64,000 nucleotides of DNA from Calonectria ilicicola (Eukaryota; Ascomycota; Sordariomycetes; Hypocreales; Nectriaceae), in assembly GCA_020809705.1 (NCBI GenBank), contig CP085827.1:744001-808000 (forward strand), in the 5' to 3' direction. Made by a program: the position numbers and the translations under genes. Position 1 is the stretch's first letter, and every line of letters starts with the position of its first letter. Of this stretch, positions 34,648-45,200 are shown piece after piece. The notes under the pieces are model-generated. The model was given only the letters and a program-made list of their open reading frames with translations. It made no database searches and was not told the origin of the DNA.

Positions 34648-37267
34648 AACGTCAAGGTCTTAGACTTAACAAAGGATAATATTATACTGAGGAACAAGGC
34701 TTGGCAGTGAATCTAATTGGTTATCATAAGGCCTGCTGTCTCCAAAAAGTAAAGTTTGGTCTTGGCATCTCTCTTTTATAATTTTCGCAATTCTTGCGCC
34801 TGTCAATCCGAAAACCCTGGTCATTCCAAGCGATTTTTCGTATCTCTACGATGTACGAGAAATCAACCTTGTACCTTTTTTCGGTAAAACGCTGTTAAAC
34901 TGCGGTGGTTAGGGGCTGGAGCACGGGGAATGGCACGGGTTGGGTGGGTCAACGCGTAAGAGAGTGACGCGTCCACCCAAGAATCTCGGCCGCGGAAGCC
35001 GTAGGAATACAACTGCGCAGCAGCACAGCAGGCACGAAGAGTTGTTGAAGCGTTTTGATTCGTGCCAAATGGTTTGATCCACTCTTTGGACTGCTACCTT
35101 AACGGGCGCCCCGCACCCTCGGCTTCTTAGTTCCCGCATTACTGGCGGATTTACGCGTTCAGACTACTGTAATGATTAGATTTCGGTTGAAGAAGCTTGA
35201 TTTATGTCTCATATCTTGGTGCCGAATCCAAGTACCGCTGCAGTAAATAGGTCAGGCGCTTTAATTTTTGCCGAGTATCCGTTTGATAGTCCAAATATTT
35301 TCACGCGCGAGACTCTCTATTCCCTTAGCAAAAACCGCATGATTCGAGTAACTGATATTTTAGAAAGGTCAAGATGAACGTTTTCCGAGGCCAGCTTAGT
35401 CAATCGCCAAGCAATTAGTCCGAGACGCCCGTAATCTTGGCATGTCATCCTACCAGCCGTATTCTAGTCTGCTTTCGAGGTAGACTCCTTCATTTGCCTT
35501 AAGCTCAAAACTGGATCGTGTGAAATGTTTTATTGCGTCGCCATTGTTTGAGATATGTTACTTAGGGTAAACGTGCATTTGAAGATCCAAATTCAATACT
35601 AACCTTTGAAATAGATACCACAAATATTGTCCCTAAGAGAGACGTGATAAGTATTGCTCGCGGAAATGAATTGTGTGTTTGATGCTCCCAGGTAGCTGCA
35701 CAGGCATGAGAACGCCATCCCCGCGTTCACCACGCTAAAACAAGGAGCGGAATGTGCCCGAGGCGTTGGAGGAGCAATACGATGAGCGAAAATTGGCTAC
35801 AGAAGAAAGTGGGCAATGGATTATGGGTCAATTTACCTTCCCCAATACGAAAACAAGGGTGTATGCGACCATTCCGTAGACCCGCCTGTGGCACAGATAT
35901 CACTTTACGTCATCCATTGCGTATTGACTCAGCCAGAGACATATCACACGCCCTCTTACGAGGTGTACGAAAACTCGCGTCGTGGCAGAGGTCTCGCTAG
36001 AAATACACTGCTTCTCATTTGTCGGTCCGAGACAATCGGTGGAGATATAAGCTTGGGTGCAATCTTGGGGTCGTAACCCCTGCCATCAGGGACAAACCAA
36101 TCGGTTGCGTAGAAATAGCTGAATTCTCATCTCCACTGCCCAGCACTCACCGTTTTGTACTAAATCGTTTTATCGGGTCCTAGCGGCCGGGGTCAACCGC
36201 CGCAATTGTCCTCTACTGGATGGCCTTTTGTGATCTGCTTCCATTTTGGATTTGAATAGGGAAAATTCCGATCGCCCGCGAGACGGGGGGAGTTGGCAGA
36301 TGAGCAGTTCCTTAGGTTAGTCTATGAATAAACTTTTACGATTTCGCCGTAGCACACGGCAGTTCACACCCATCAACACGCGGCTCATGCAACCTGTTCT
36401 AAATTTAAAAGTTTTGTTTCAATAGTTGCAACATATTAAACTTGGAATAGGAAATGTAATACATTCACACTCATGTTCACATAGGACCAACCGTTGGGAT
36501 TAAATCATTGAAAGTGGAGCCTATCCGGTATTTACTGCCAGTTCAAGAGTGCATTTTCGGGATTAAACTAATTTTTATGGTAATCTATAAGTCTAGCCCC
36601 AGATACGCCCGTTACCGCTTGTTCATAAGCACGGCGGCCCCAACCTGCGCCCGATCTGACTTGATATGCAGGAACATGGATAGCCATGCAGCACTAATGC
36701 GGCGAGGTGAACGTATATCGAGCCTTTTCCGTGACGCGTCATAGGATACCTCCTTGACGGTAAAGATGTAATCTATTATTCAACATGGAACCCTAAAAGG
36801 CTGGGGTATGAATGGACTAAAGGTTTAATCTATTGACTACTGAGCCGCAAATGGGCCACTAAGGTAGGTTGCCTACGCCTCCTGGCGGCTATGCTGGCTT
36901 GACGTAACGCCATGGTTTTTCCCACAGATGGCTGACATTGTGGGCTGTTGAGGCCGGACTGATGGCTGAGTGCGTATGAATCTGGTACAGATGTATGGGT
37001 CTCAGAGGGACAGTACTGTGAAGGACGGGCAACGAGACGACTTTGTCATTGCGTAAGCCATTGACGACTCGACTGCTGTATGAACGACCCAAAAGTACAG
37101 AAACCAAACTGAAGAAAAAGTATTAAAGACAATCGTTGTGCTCCTAGAACAGGAAACAAAGCAGCAACAATCACTACTCGCACTTCAATCTTTACAAACT
37201 TCACTTCACTCTATCTCTGATCAGCCAGATCTGATCAGCCAGCATTTTACCCCTTTTAACCGCAATC
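34648..37267. other. Long gene-free spacer between the two tyrosinase loci
   Basis: About 2.6 kb between divergent tyrosinase-like genes. I see only scattered short frames (for example 35752-36076), none with a domain or convincing splicing. The last 150 bases before 37268 are CT- and CA-rich leader. Confidence 0.5.
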
Positions 37268-38271
37268 ATGAAGATCACCTCCATCGCTACCTTGCTGATC
37301 GCCTCTGCTAATGCAGTGGCAATCCAGCGCCGTGACTGCACCAGTCCCACTACCCGCAAGGAGTGGCGAAACCTGAGTGACGATGAGAAGACGAGCTACA
37401 TCGACGCCGTCAAGTGCCTCAAGAACACCACGTCCCGCCTCTCTTCTGGCGCCTCCGCAAGTCTCTATGATGACTTTGGTTATGTTCATCGAGAGCTTGA
37501 CGACGAAAGTAAGCTCTTCCTTATCTTTATTGGTGTGATAGGATATTTAGCTAACTTGTTCCAGTCCATTTCGTGGCTGGCTTTCTCCCCTGGCACAGGT
37601 GGTTTGTTTACATCTACGAACAAGCTCTCCAAGAATGTGGCTACACTGGCAATGCTGCCTACTGGGACTGGACCCAGGATACCAGTGACATGACTGCCTC
37701 TGCGATCTTCGACACCGACACAGGCTTTGGCGGAAACGGAGACTCATCTACCTCATGTGTTGTGGATGGACCATTTGCAAACTGGGATGTTTCCACTCCC
37801 GACGATCACTGCCTCCAGCGTAGCTTTGATACCGATGTCTTTTCCGAGTACGCCTCTTCCTCCGCGGTCGATGAGGTCACAGGACTCAGCTCCTACACGC
37901 TTTTCCGCCCTGCACTTGAAAGCGGCCCTCACCGAGGTGCTCATGCTGGCATTGGCGGTGACATGGGCAATAACTACTCCCCCAACGGTGAGATTGATTC
38001 CGGTACCTTTCAGGAGATTGTGCTAATAACATGGACAGATCCCGTCTTCTTCCTCCACCATGGTAACATTGACCGTGTTTGGACTGAGTGGCAGTCTTCC
38101 GACAGCAGCAGACTGACTGAGTATGGCGGAAACCGATACCAAAACAACGCTACAGTTGAGGCTAGCTTGAGCGATGCTATGCCTTATTCTGCCGAACTTT
38201 TTGGTGACGATGCGATTGTGTCTGACCTGATGGATACCCAGAGCGGAATTTTCTGCTATACCTATGAGTAG
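37268..38271 (+). CDS. Secreted tyrosinase-like copper oxidase
   Basis: Exons 37268-37508, 37565-37987 and 38039-38271 join to 298 residues. A signal peptide (MKITSIATLLIASANAVA) leads to RREW-type start RKEWRNLSDDEKTSYIDAVKCL. All six expected copper-binding His are present: copper A in DDFGYVHREL, IHFVAGF and LPWHRWF; copper B in GPHRGAHAGIGG and PVFFLHHGNIDRVW. Length fits short secreted tyrosinases with no C-terminal lid domain. The enzyme would oxidise phenols to quinones using oxygen. The last intron (51 bp) is in frame and has no stop, so unspliced mRNA would insert 17 residues next to the copper B site; NDPVFF across the junction shows it is an intron. Confidence 0.93.
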
Positions 38272-38762
38272 AGTGTGTAGTTCTAGATGATACATAGACG
38301 CTCTTCTGCCGCCTTCCAGTAGTCAAATTTCAGAGACGGCTCAGCACCGATATTCGCGCTTATCCTATTTCCCCTGCATGATGTGAAGAATGACCCAACA
38401 TATCCTGTAGTGTGGATGTGCTTGTTTGGTGACTGACGGTGATAAAAAATTCTCCATCATCTTGAAAATAGCTTACAGGGATAATAAATTACAGGGCAAG
38501 GGTAAAAATACGGTTAGATAGGCGATGAAGTTTGTTAACGAACCCTGGTAGCATGATCATACGCAACCATCACCAGCAATTTTCAACTTCTGCTTTTTAA
38601 AAGTAAAATTTCACTATTTTTTGTAGCAATACAGGTTTGTTTCGTACATGTACAGGTCATTCGTAATGATATCGTGAACTACTGCCAGTGTCTGCAGCCA
38701 CATCTGGCAATGGTCATTTCTCTGCCCGACAGAGCAACCCCCGTCATCAGAACCCCCTGTTG
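38272..38762. other. Convergent intergenic region
   Basis: AT-rich spacer between the tyrosinase stop and the minus-strand F-box-like gene. No gene seen. Confidence 0.5.
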
Positions 38763-40136
38763 TTAAGAAGCCTTTATTGCATTATTGTTAGAATATTTGT
38801 CTATGATCTCTGAAAATAAAGACAGCGGCACACGAAGGCCTTCAAGTCTTTCCTGTGCAGAGAGTCGCCCTGGAAGGGTCAAAATTGGCGGGCAGTTTAG
38901 ATTTGCATTCTTGAGACGGTGAGCATCCCAAAATACGAATCCAAGATATCTTTCTGGTTTTCGCGCAATCAGCCCCGTGGAAATCAGGCTATAATTGCGA
39001 GCCAACAACAATGACCAGCCTTGATTACACCGATCTAGGCTGTCTACGCCACAAAACTCATCGTCGGCGTTCAACCCGTCAGTCTCCCTCCTCGGCAGTG
39101 CAAGCAAGGCGTCTTCCAAGAAATCGCCAAATCTGGGATAGCTTTCTGCGATTTGACAAACCTGCACTGACTTGTCGGCAAACAGGAGTTTGCTGACAAA
39201 CTCTTGGCCACGAGCACAGGCATGCGATAGTATACGATCACGTCTACGATCCGTGATGCCCGAAAACAGATCCAACCCTAATGGCTCCAATTGGGGTACG
39301 CTAGAAAGCATTTCACGCGCCGCGGGGGCCTTTTCTCCAGCCTTTTGGGAATTTTCGCTGGAACAACTCGGGTTCGCAGCAGCCTGTTTCAAATGCTTCG
39401 TACAAGAATAATCCTTGGACAATTGGTACACCTCATCAACGAAAAAGTCTTCCAAATGCGCAGCTACCATGTCCACAAGAGAAAAGAGATATTGGTGAAC
39501 AGAGCACAACTCCTCAACTTCCCATCTTGAAATGCGAGACAGAAACACTTTGACTTGATCTTGTCGTGTAAATAGTTGGTCCTCGCTGGCAGAATGACTG
39601 AGGGGAAAACTGTGGCAGTAAAACTCGAAACGAAGAAAGGCCCTCGTTAGCCTGGCGTGTTCGATGGGCGACAATGTAAGGTGGTATTGTCCCAATATTT
39701 TGTTATAGGATGGATGTGACCAGATGGGCAGATACCCAGCATGAAGTTCATTGAATATCATTTTGCTTGCCCGAAAACTGTAGTCTTGGATGAACCTCTG
39801 TGTTCTGAGATATATGCGGCTAAGTTCGGCAACGTCTCTAAAAATTGTCGGCAATCTGAGGCTGCCAGTATGATAATCGTTCATAATGGCTTCCACGGCT
39901 TCTTTGCGATTGGAGGCCTCGGCCCCACGCAATGCATACAAGGCAGCCAACGCATGTTGAAAATTGACGCCGAAAGCCTTCCGAAGTACTTGGCCCAGGA
40001 TCCGTTGTGGGGCGGCTAGAAAGGTGCTGTGGCAGGCTCTTGAGGCTGTTATCAGGCTTAGGAGATCAGGAGGCCATATTATTGACTCGAGAATTATGCT
40101 GAGCAGCTCAGGCGAAAGGTCATTGAGCCCAGTCAT
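38763..40136 (-). CDS. F-box-like protein, intronless
   Basis: A single frame of 457 residues. The N-terminus (LNDLSPELLSIILESI, then WPPDLLSLITASRACHSTF) is an F-box-like motif of the kind found in many Pezizomycotina proteins; it would bind Skp1. The remaining 400 residues are mainly helical with no domain I can name. A Ser/Glu/Ala-rich low-complexity linker lies around residues 255-280. Start choice is clear because MTGLNDL is the first ATG in the frame and leads straight into the motif. Its role in ubiquitin ligation is inferred from the motif only. Confidence 0.75.
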   Translation of the reverse strand: MTGLNDLSPELLSIILESIIWPPDLLSLITASRACHSTFLAAPQRILGQVLRKAFGVNFQHALAALYALRGAEASNRKEAVEAIMNDYHTGSLRLPTIFRDVAELSRIYLRTQRFIQDYSFRASKMIFNELHAGYLPIWSHPSYNKILGQYHLTLSPIEHARLTRAFLRFEFYCHSFPLSHSASEDQLFTRQDQVKVFLSRISRWEVEELCSVHQYLFSLVDMVAAHLEDFFVDEVYQLSKDYSCTKHLKQAAANPSCSSENSQKAGEKAPAAREMLSSVPQLEPLGLDLFSGITDRRRDRILSHACARGQEFVSKLLFADKSVQVCQIAESYPRFGDFLEDALLALPRRETDGLNADDEFCGVDSLDRCNQGWSLLLARNYSLISTGLIARKPERYLGFVFWDAHRLKNANLNCPPILTLPGRLSAQERLEGLRVPLSLFSEIIDKYSNNNAIKAS

Positions 40137-41097
40137 GATGACCGGTGGCGGAGCTGATGTTGGATAGTACAGTACCTAGAAGTTGAAGACTCGATTCAAC
40201 ATTTCTATCTGCACAGCGACTGTGCTATGGTCATGTGATGAAACCGTTACGACGCGTCACGGGCGGGGCCGTAATGTAACAGTGGTCTGGGCTTTGATCC
40301 TAAAGCGGGAAGCTTGAGGTTAATCATATTGCTTTTAGATGCCGAAAGCCAAGGACTCACGAGTGATGGCAATTCTAGAAAACTTGCTAGACGAGAACGG
40401 ACATGGGCTTTTCCCTCACCTATTCTGCCTCAAATTACGTTTCGAGGTTGTTCTTGAATCATCCCCAACTCCGCTCAGCTGTTCACGTTGTCGAGTCATG
40501 GACTCTTGGCCTCAGTGGGGCCTAACAGACCAGGATACCTAAAGTAACGTCGCAAGCGCGTAAAAGGAGGCCAGGTAATTTATTGGGCACATTTGCAAAA
40601 TGGAAAAAGCCGCCCTATTACGTGTTGGGGAATGCACATCTTCATCAATAAAAAGAAGTGTTGAATGGTAGGCACACCGCTGTTTTGATGATTGCCAAGA
40701 TTAGATCCCAATACTAGAAGAATTTCCACCCGACCGTGAATTTACGTAGTATAGAAGCAACTATGCAATGTTTGTAGTCTATGCGAGTACAGCCAATCAT
40801 GAATGCATATGAGAAGGACGTGCGACGTTAATAGAGCGACTTTGGTGTGATCTATTCGTGAACAATCGACGACAAGAATTTCTCATAGATGTCCAAGCGA
40901 AACGGTGCTGTTCATGTTCACAGCAAAGTTACTACCCCGGTTCATTTCTTTTAAGTTTTGCGTTCTGGAGTAGACAACAGCGTTCGCATGCGGCGGCGAA
41001 CAGAGGATTGCTTTGATCGCGCAAGAAATTGAGACTTTATAATCCCAGTCCTATGTTTGGTAATTAGCCCAAACTTGGAACTGGATAGAAAAGAGAC
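40137..41097. other. Intergenic region, no gene seen
   Basis: About 960 bases; only short chance frames such as 40339-40542. Confidence 0.5.
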
Positions 41098-41550
41098 TCA
41101 CATCCGCCTCTTCATTTTTGATTTCTGATGATCTTTGTGCCACTTTTGCATCAGCGACGTGAGCGATCTGATGCCATTCGAGTGCTCTGAAATTGTGGCC
41201 CGGTTTTCCGCATTTATGACTACGTTTCGAGAAGACTTGGATATTTCATCCCCCGATAGTGAAATTTCTTCAAGGATGTTCCCGAGATTTTTACACTCAG
41301 TGATGGTATCGGAGAGAATGGTGGCAGCTTCCTTCCCTGACGATTCTTTTTGTTGCTCGGCGCTGCACTGTAAATCAGGGCTAATTGTATGCAAGACGTC
41401 AATTAATTGCTGAATGCTTTTTGTCATATCTTTGAACTCGACCGGCACGTCTTTGAGGTGCTGGTATATCTCAGTAGATGTAACCAACATTTGACTACTG
41501 AGACTGAGGAGCTGCAGCGCAGCCGTGACGGGGTTTTCACACTCGGTCAT
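41098..41550 (-). CDS. Small helical protein resembling the N-terminal domain of fungal STAND/NLR proteins
   Basis: A 150-residue frame on the minus strand. The start (NPVTAALQLLSLSSQMLVTSTEIYQ) has the small-residue hydrophobic helix pattern of the fungal N-terminal domain that precedes NACHT or NB-ARC modules and ankyrin repeats. The rest is amphipathic, rich in Glu/Ser/Lys, and probably a coiled coil, ending in a basic KSKMKRRM. No NTPase domain follows: the frame stops and nothing similar is found downstream. It may be a stand-alone partner of such proteins, or a truncated remnant. The resemblance is by pattern only. Confidence 0.45.
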   Translation of the reverse strand: MTECENPVTAALQLLSLSSQMLVTSTEIYQHLKDVPVEFKDMTKSIQQLIDVLHTISPDLQCSAEQQKESSGKEAATILSDTITECKNLGNILEEISLSGDEISKSSRNVVINAENRATISEHSNGIRSLTSLMQKWHKDHQKSKMKRRM

Positions 41551-43190
41551 AATGACATTATGGTGTATGTGAGAGAATTGTTGCAGGTTGAATGATGAGG
41601 GGCTGACGTGGCTTTTATGCCACTATGTATTCCAGCTTCCACTAACATGTGTTCTAGTCGCTCTAGTCGTTGCCGCTTATCCGCCTTGGCAATTTGTCTA
41701 CATTTGTTATGATTCCAGAATATGAATAAAAGATTGGTAACTGACCAAGCAGGTTAGCGTTTGTGTTGGAATAATCTGAATAAGCCGCCGTGCATGCCGA
41801 TTCAAATCGATTTGGGCTTTTGATGGCACACTTCGGGTTTTCTGCAATCCACTACGGTCGCATTTAGAAAATACTAACTAGGTGAAAAAAATATCGTGTG
41901 ATGCAATCAGGTCATGCGATTTCAATAGCGCGTGGCTGTGCGCTTCTAGCCAATCCCATCCCTCCAGCCAACCACTCAGGTGTCTCTGAACCGATTTGAC
42001 ATTTCAATCACCACAAGACGCGACTCTATTTAAGAGCCCATTCTAAGCAACTTGAGTTGTATATCACCTTGAGATTCAATATGTCACAAACCGTAGATAG
42101 CCTCAATAGCCTAGCCCGAACAACACAGTAACGGCAAGATCAAACAAACCGGCCCCGGGCTGCACACAGCCCGAAATCACATACAAATACCGTCAACAAC
42201 GGTGACTGGTCTATCTAACTGTTACAGACATAGCTGGAGGCCGCCGCCGGTCGTATCAGATAACTAGTGGCTAGGGCCGCCGAGCCGGGAATAGCTTCAA
42301 CTTTAGATAGGAAAACCGGCTACGGCTAGCAGCTACAGCTATAAGAGACCTAGCTAGATCCCTTCAATAGTGAAAAATCAAGAGCTTCAATTTCTAACTC
42401 AATGCACAAGGAGCCGTAGCTATCTATTGATACAATATGAGGCTCTTCATTGATTAGTATTGAATCTAGCCTTTGCTTCAAAGGGCGCCTGCTCTTGCGA
42501 GAAGGAAACAGTAGATATTGCCGTGAGGCTAACAGTGAGATGTAGACAGTGAGGCTCATACCCAGCCTTTGACAGTGAATAAGACTGGATGCCCCAAAGG
42601 GTTCCAAATTTTCAGTTTTCTTGGAGCCTGATGTGAAGAGATTTCGGCTGTTGCACACACCCAGCGGCTAAGCTTTCAAGGCGCATCGTGAGATGCCCAA
42701 ATGGGCGACAGAACCAAACTTCACAAAAGCTTCAACAATGACAAAAAGGCGAATCTGCCTGCGTGAGGGGGAGGAAATTTTCTTCCTTCCTCATCAACAG
42801 CTCGACGCCTCAACAGAACAGTAAGTGCATCCCTCAGCAGCGACATGAGGCTCTTCATTCAAGTCCGAGAGGAAACCGGCTCCTGTCCTACTGGGAGCAA
42901 GGAAGGGTCTCAACGGCCATAGCCCCACCATGGTTTTCTCGAAGGCCTCTCGTGTACGATCCATGTACCGGACGAAGAACAAATACTTTGAGGAGGCCTG
43001 GCACATTTGTTCCAATTTTCACTGTCAAGTTCGCGTACTAACCGTCGAGCTCAGAATAGCGTCTTACAGGTGTCTCGACGTCCATATAAGAGTCAATGAC
43101 GAGTGAAAATCTCGTTAGCCTCTGAAAAGGGCGGAGGCCGTTTATCAAATCGTCTTGTATTTCCTCCTAGCTTAAATGCTTGGCTTATTC
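41551..43190. other. Gene-poor region, possible transposon debris
   Basis: No intact gene. From about 42100 to 42660 the base composition changes to alternating CTAG-rich and GC-rich patches. Protein-like fragments without a continuous frame appear on both strands, which suggests an old mobile element, although no terminal repeats or named domain were found. A 15-base match (ATGAGGCTCTTCATT) occurs near 42436 and 42846. Confidence 0.3.
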
Positions 43191-44101
43191 TCACCTCAAA
43201 AAGGGTTCTGGATGAGGATGGGCAAGAAAGGTGCATACAAGGGGAGTTATGTTCCGAGGCATCCCTATTGCGCCCGTGTCCCTACAAGAGAAGTGCCGTA
43301 AGACTAAGCAACGAAGGTTTTCGAAATCATGCGACAGTTTAGACAAAAGCCCATCACCGAGCAGAGGCAAAAGGATGTATTCTTCCTCGTGCTCTTGAGC
43401 GGATCGCGTTCGGCCCAAAAGAACAGCCAGGCTCTCGAGTTGTGCTTGGCGCGTGGTTATATGCGTGTACGCAGACGAGGAAATTAAACGATTAATTTCC
43501 AGCCTTCGCAGTGAGTTGGGAGCGCATTTTTTAATGGCACTAGAAATGGCGCGTTCATTCGGAACACGTGCTGAATAGGATGCCTGTTGCACGTCCAGAT
43601 GAACGAGATTCCAGTCCTGGAGGCTGGCTAAAGCCGCGTCGAAAGAATTTGATTGAGCCAAATGCAGCTGTCCGATGTATAAACGAAGTGTGGACAGATT
43701 CGGCATTCGATGAACGCATTGGCCGATGGCTCTTGGCAATCTCTGGAGGTGGGAAGGCCTAAGCTGAGGCCTCTGGTGATTCTGGGCGTCAGTCACTATT
43801 AGGGTTGCGCACCTGAGTATATGTGAGCGACAATGATGATAGTGAAGCATGAGAATTACCTGGCTAAATCGAATATGTCCAACGTGGCTGCGTGGCCTGG
43901 TTCGCGAACAAACCGTGGTAAGGAGCGAAACGTGGTGGGGCTGCCTATAAACTTGACATTCCTGAAATGATAGTGCGCAAAAACAGTGCGGAAAGTCCTT
44001 GACGCTCGAGTCAATGAGTCCATTTCGGTTCGATCGCAGTAAGAGGCGACCTCGTCGCGTAACTCTGGAGGCAGCCTCAGCAGTATTTGGAGTGCGTCCA
44101 T
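43191..44101 (-). CDS. F-box protein, two exons
   Basis: Exons (minus strand) 43860-44101 and 43191-43812 join to 287 residues. The intron is 47 bp with GTAATT donor and CTCAG acceptor. The start at MDALQILLRLPPELRDEVASY gives an F-box-like helix set directly at the N-terminus, followed by LTRASRTFRTVFAHYHFRNV. The second exon carries leucine-rich segments such as MPNLSTLRLYIG, APNSLRRLEINRL and LRCLVLRHFSC, in the manner of fungal F-box/LRR proteins. It is a little short for the group; a further 3' exon is possible because the C-terminus (AHPHPEPFLR) is not a clear end. Confidence 0.7.
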
Positions 44102-44352
44102 TCCGGGTGATGATCGGCGGCACGGAGGGTCTTGTGCAGTTGTAGAGATAGCGAGAAGATGAATCAAAAGCTATTGCCGGTTATGCATGCGGGAGAAAGA
44201 AGGGTGCCAAAGAAGAAAAACGGTGGGTGTGCAAAAGTCATCTTGGTGGTCGAGAGATGGGTAGGTGACTGAGGCACTAAGTGGTGGTTGCCAAGAGAAC
44301 GAGTTGGCAATGTGCTAGCGGGAGAGGAGTGGAGGAAAAAGAAGAAAAAAAA

Positions 44353-44640
44353 GAGTCTTGCTGCGCGCACACATACATTTTGCTAGATGCACACACATAA
44401 AGCACCTGCATTTAACATTAAAATAAAGAAATAAGAATAAAATAAATAATTTTAGATATATTTCTAAAGTTATTTATAACAAAATAAATAATTTTATATA
44501 TACTTCTAAACTTATTTATAAAAAAATAAATTAAGCCTTTAGTGTTTTCTTTAGATGTCTTAGGATTTCCCAGAAAAGCCCTAGCTAAATAGTTTGATGT
44601 GTGCACCTAGCAAAATGTGTGTGTGCGCGCAGCAAGGCTC
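44353..44640. mobile_element. MITE-like non-autonomous DNA transposon
   Basis: A 288 bp AT-rich element flanked by 43 bp terminal inverted repeats, 44353-44395 and 44598-44640. They begin GAG(T/C)CTTGCTGCGCGC, continue ACACA(T/C)ACATTTTGC, and match at 40 of 43 positions. All three mismatches are transitions. There is no open frame inside. Poly-A flanks on both sides (44343-44352 and from 44641) may hide or represent the target duplication. Small size, inverted ends and lack of coding capacity define a MITE; the parent family cannot be named. Confidence 0.85.
44439..44522. repeat. 42 bp tandem duplication inside the MITE
   Basis: Two adjacent 42-base units, 44439-44480 and 44481-44522, agree at 38 positions. 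Both are almost pure A/T. They form the core of the element. Confidence 0.9.
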
Positions 44641-45200
44641 AAAAAAAAAAAGGAAGAAAAAAAAAGACGGCGAACAATTACTCATGGGCGGGAATTCCTT
44701 CTTGCTCGCTCACGTTGCCAAACTGGATGGCTCGTTTGGACTTGGATGGATACAGTCATGTAGCTAGTTATCTAGGAGCCACCCCAACTCATCGCGGTTG
44801 CATTTGACATTTTCGGCTAGTGCAGCTGGTTGGATGGGATCGACCAGCGCCTCCAACTAAATTAAATCACGGTGCAAAAACGGAAATGAAGACGATTCGC
44901 TGTTTGGTGTGGTACAAGGCAGTGCGCATTGTTTTCCCTCTTTCATGACGTCGCCATCTCAGCAGCGCTCTGACGTTGGATTCAGACCCCGCAAAACACC
45001 AACCGCGTTCTTGAGATTTCTGCTTTGGGTTTAGTCGCATGTCGACAGTAAGCAGTTGTACAACAAGACGTGCCATGAAGTCGCAACACTTTCCCACGCA
45101 TAAAAGGGAACCATGCATCCAGTCTTCTGTCTCAGCATCCTCCATCATCCAATTTCCCCATAATCACATCTATCTACTCTTGATTCCAATTCTTCATACA
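44641..45200. other. Upstream region of the carboxylesterase gene
   Basis: Starts with a poly-A-rich stretch beside the MITE; the last 100 bases are CT-rich and probably the esterase leader. No gene seen. Confidence 0.45.

Noticed and set aside
35752..36076. Overlapping plus-strand frames in the tyrosinase spacer
   Set aside because: Somewhat protein-like, but two frames compete, with no splice sites or domain.
44164..44370. 68-codon minus-strand frame
   Set aside because: Low-complexity Phe run from a poly-A/GA tract beside the MITE.
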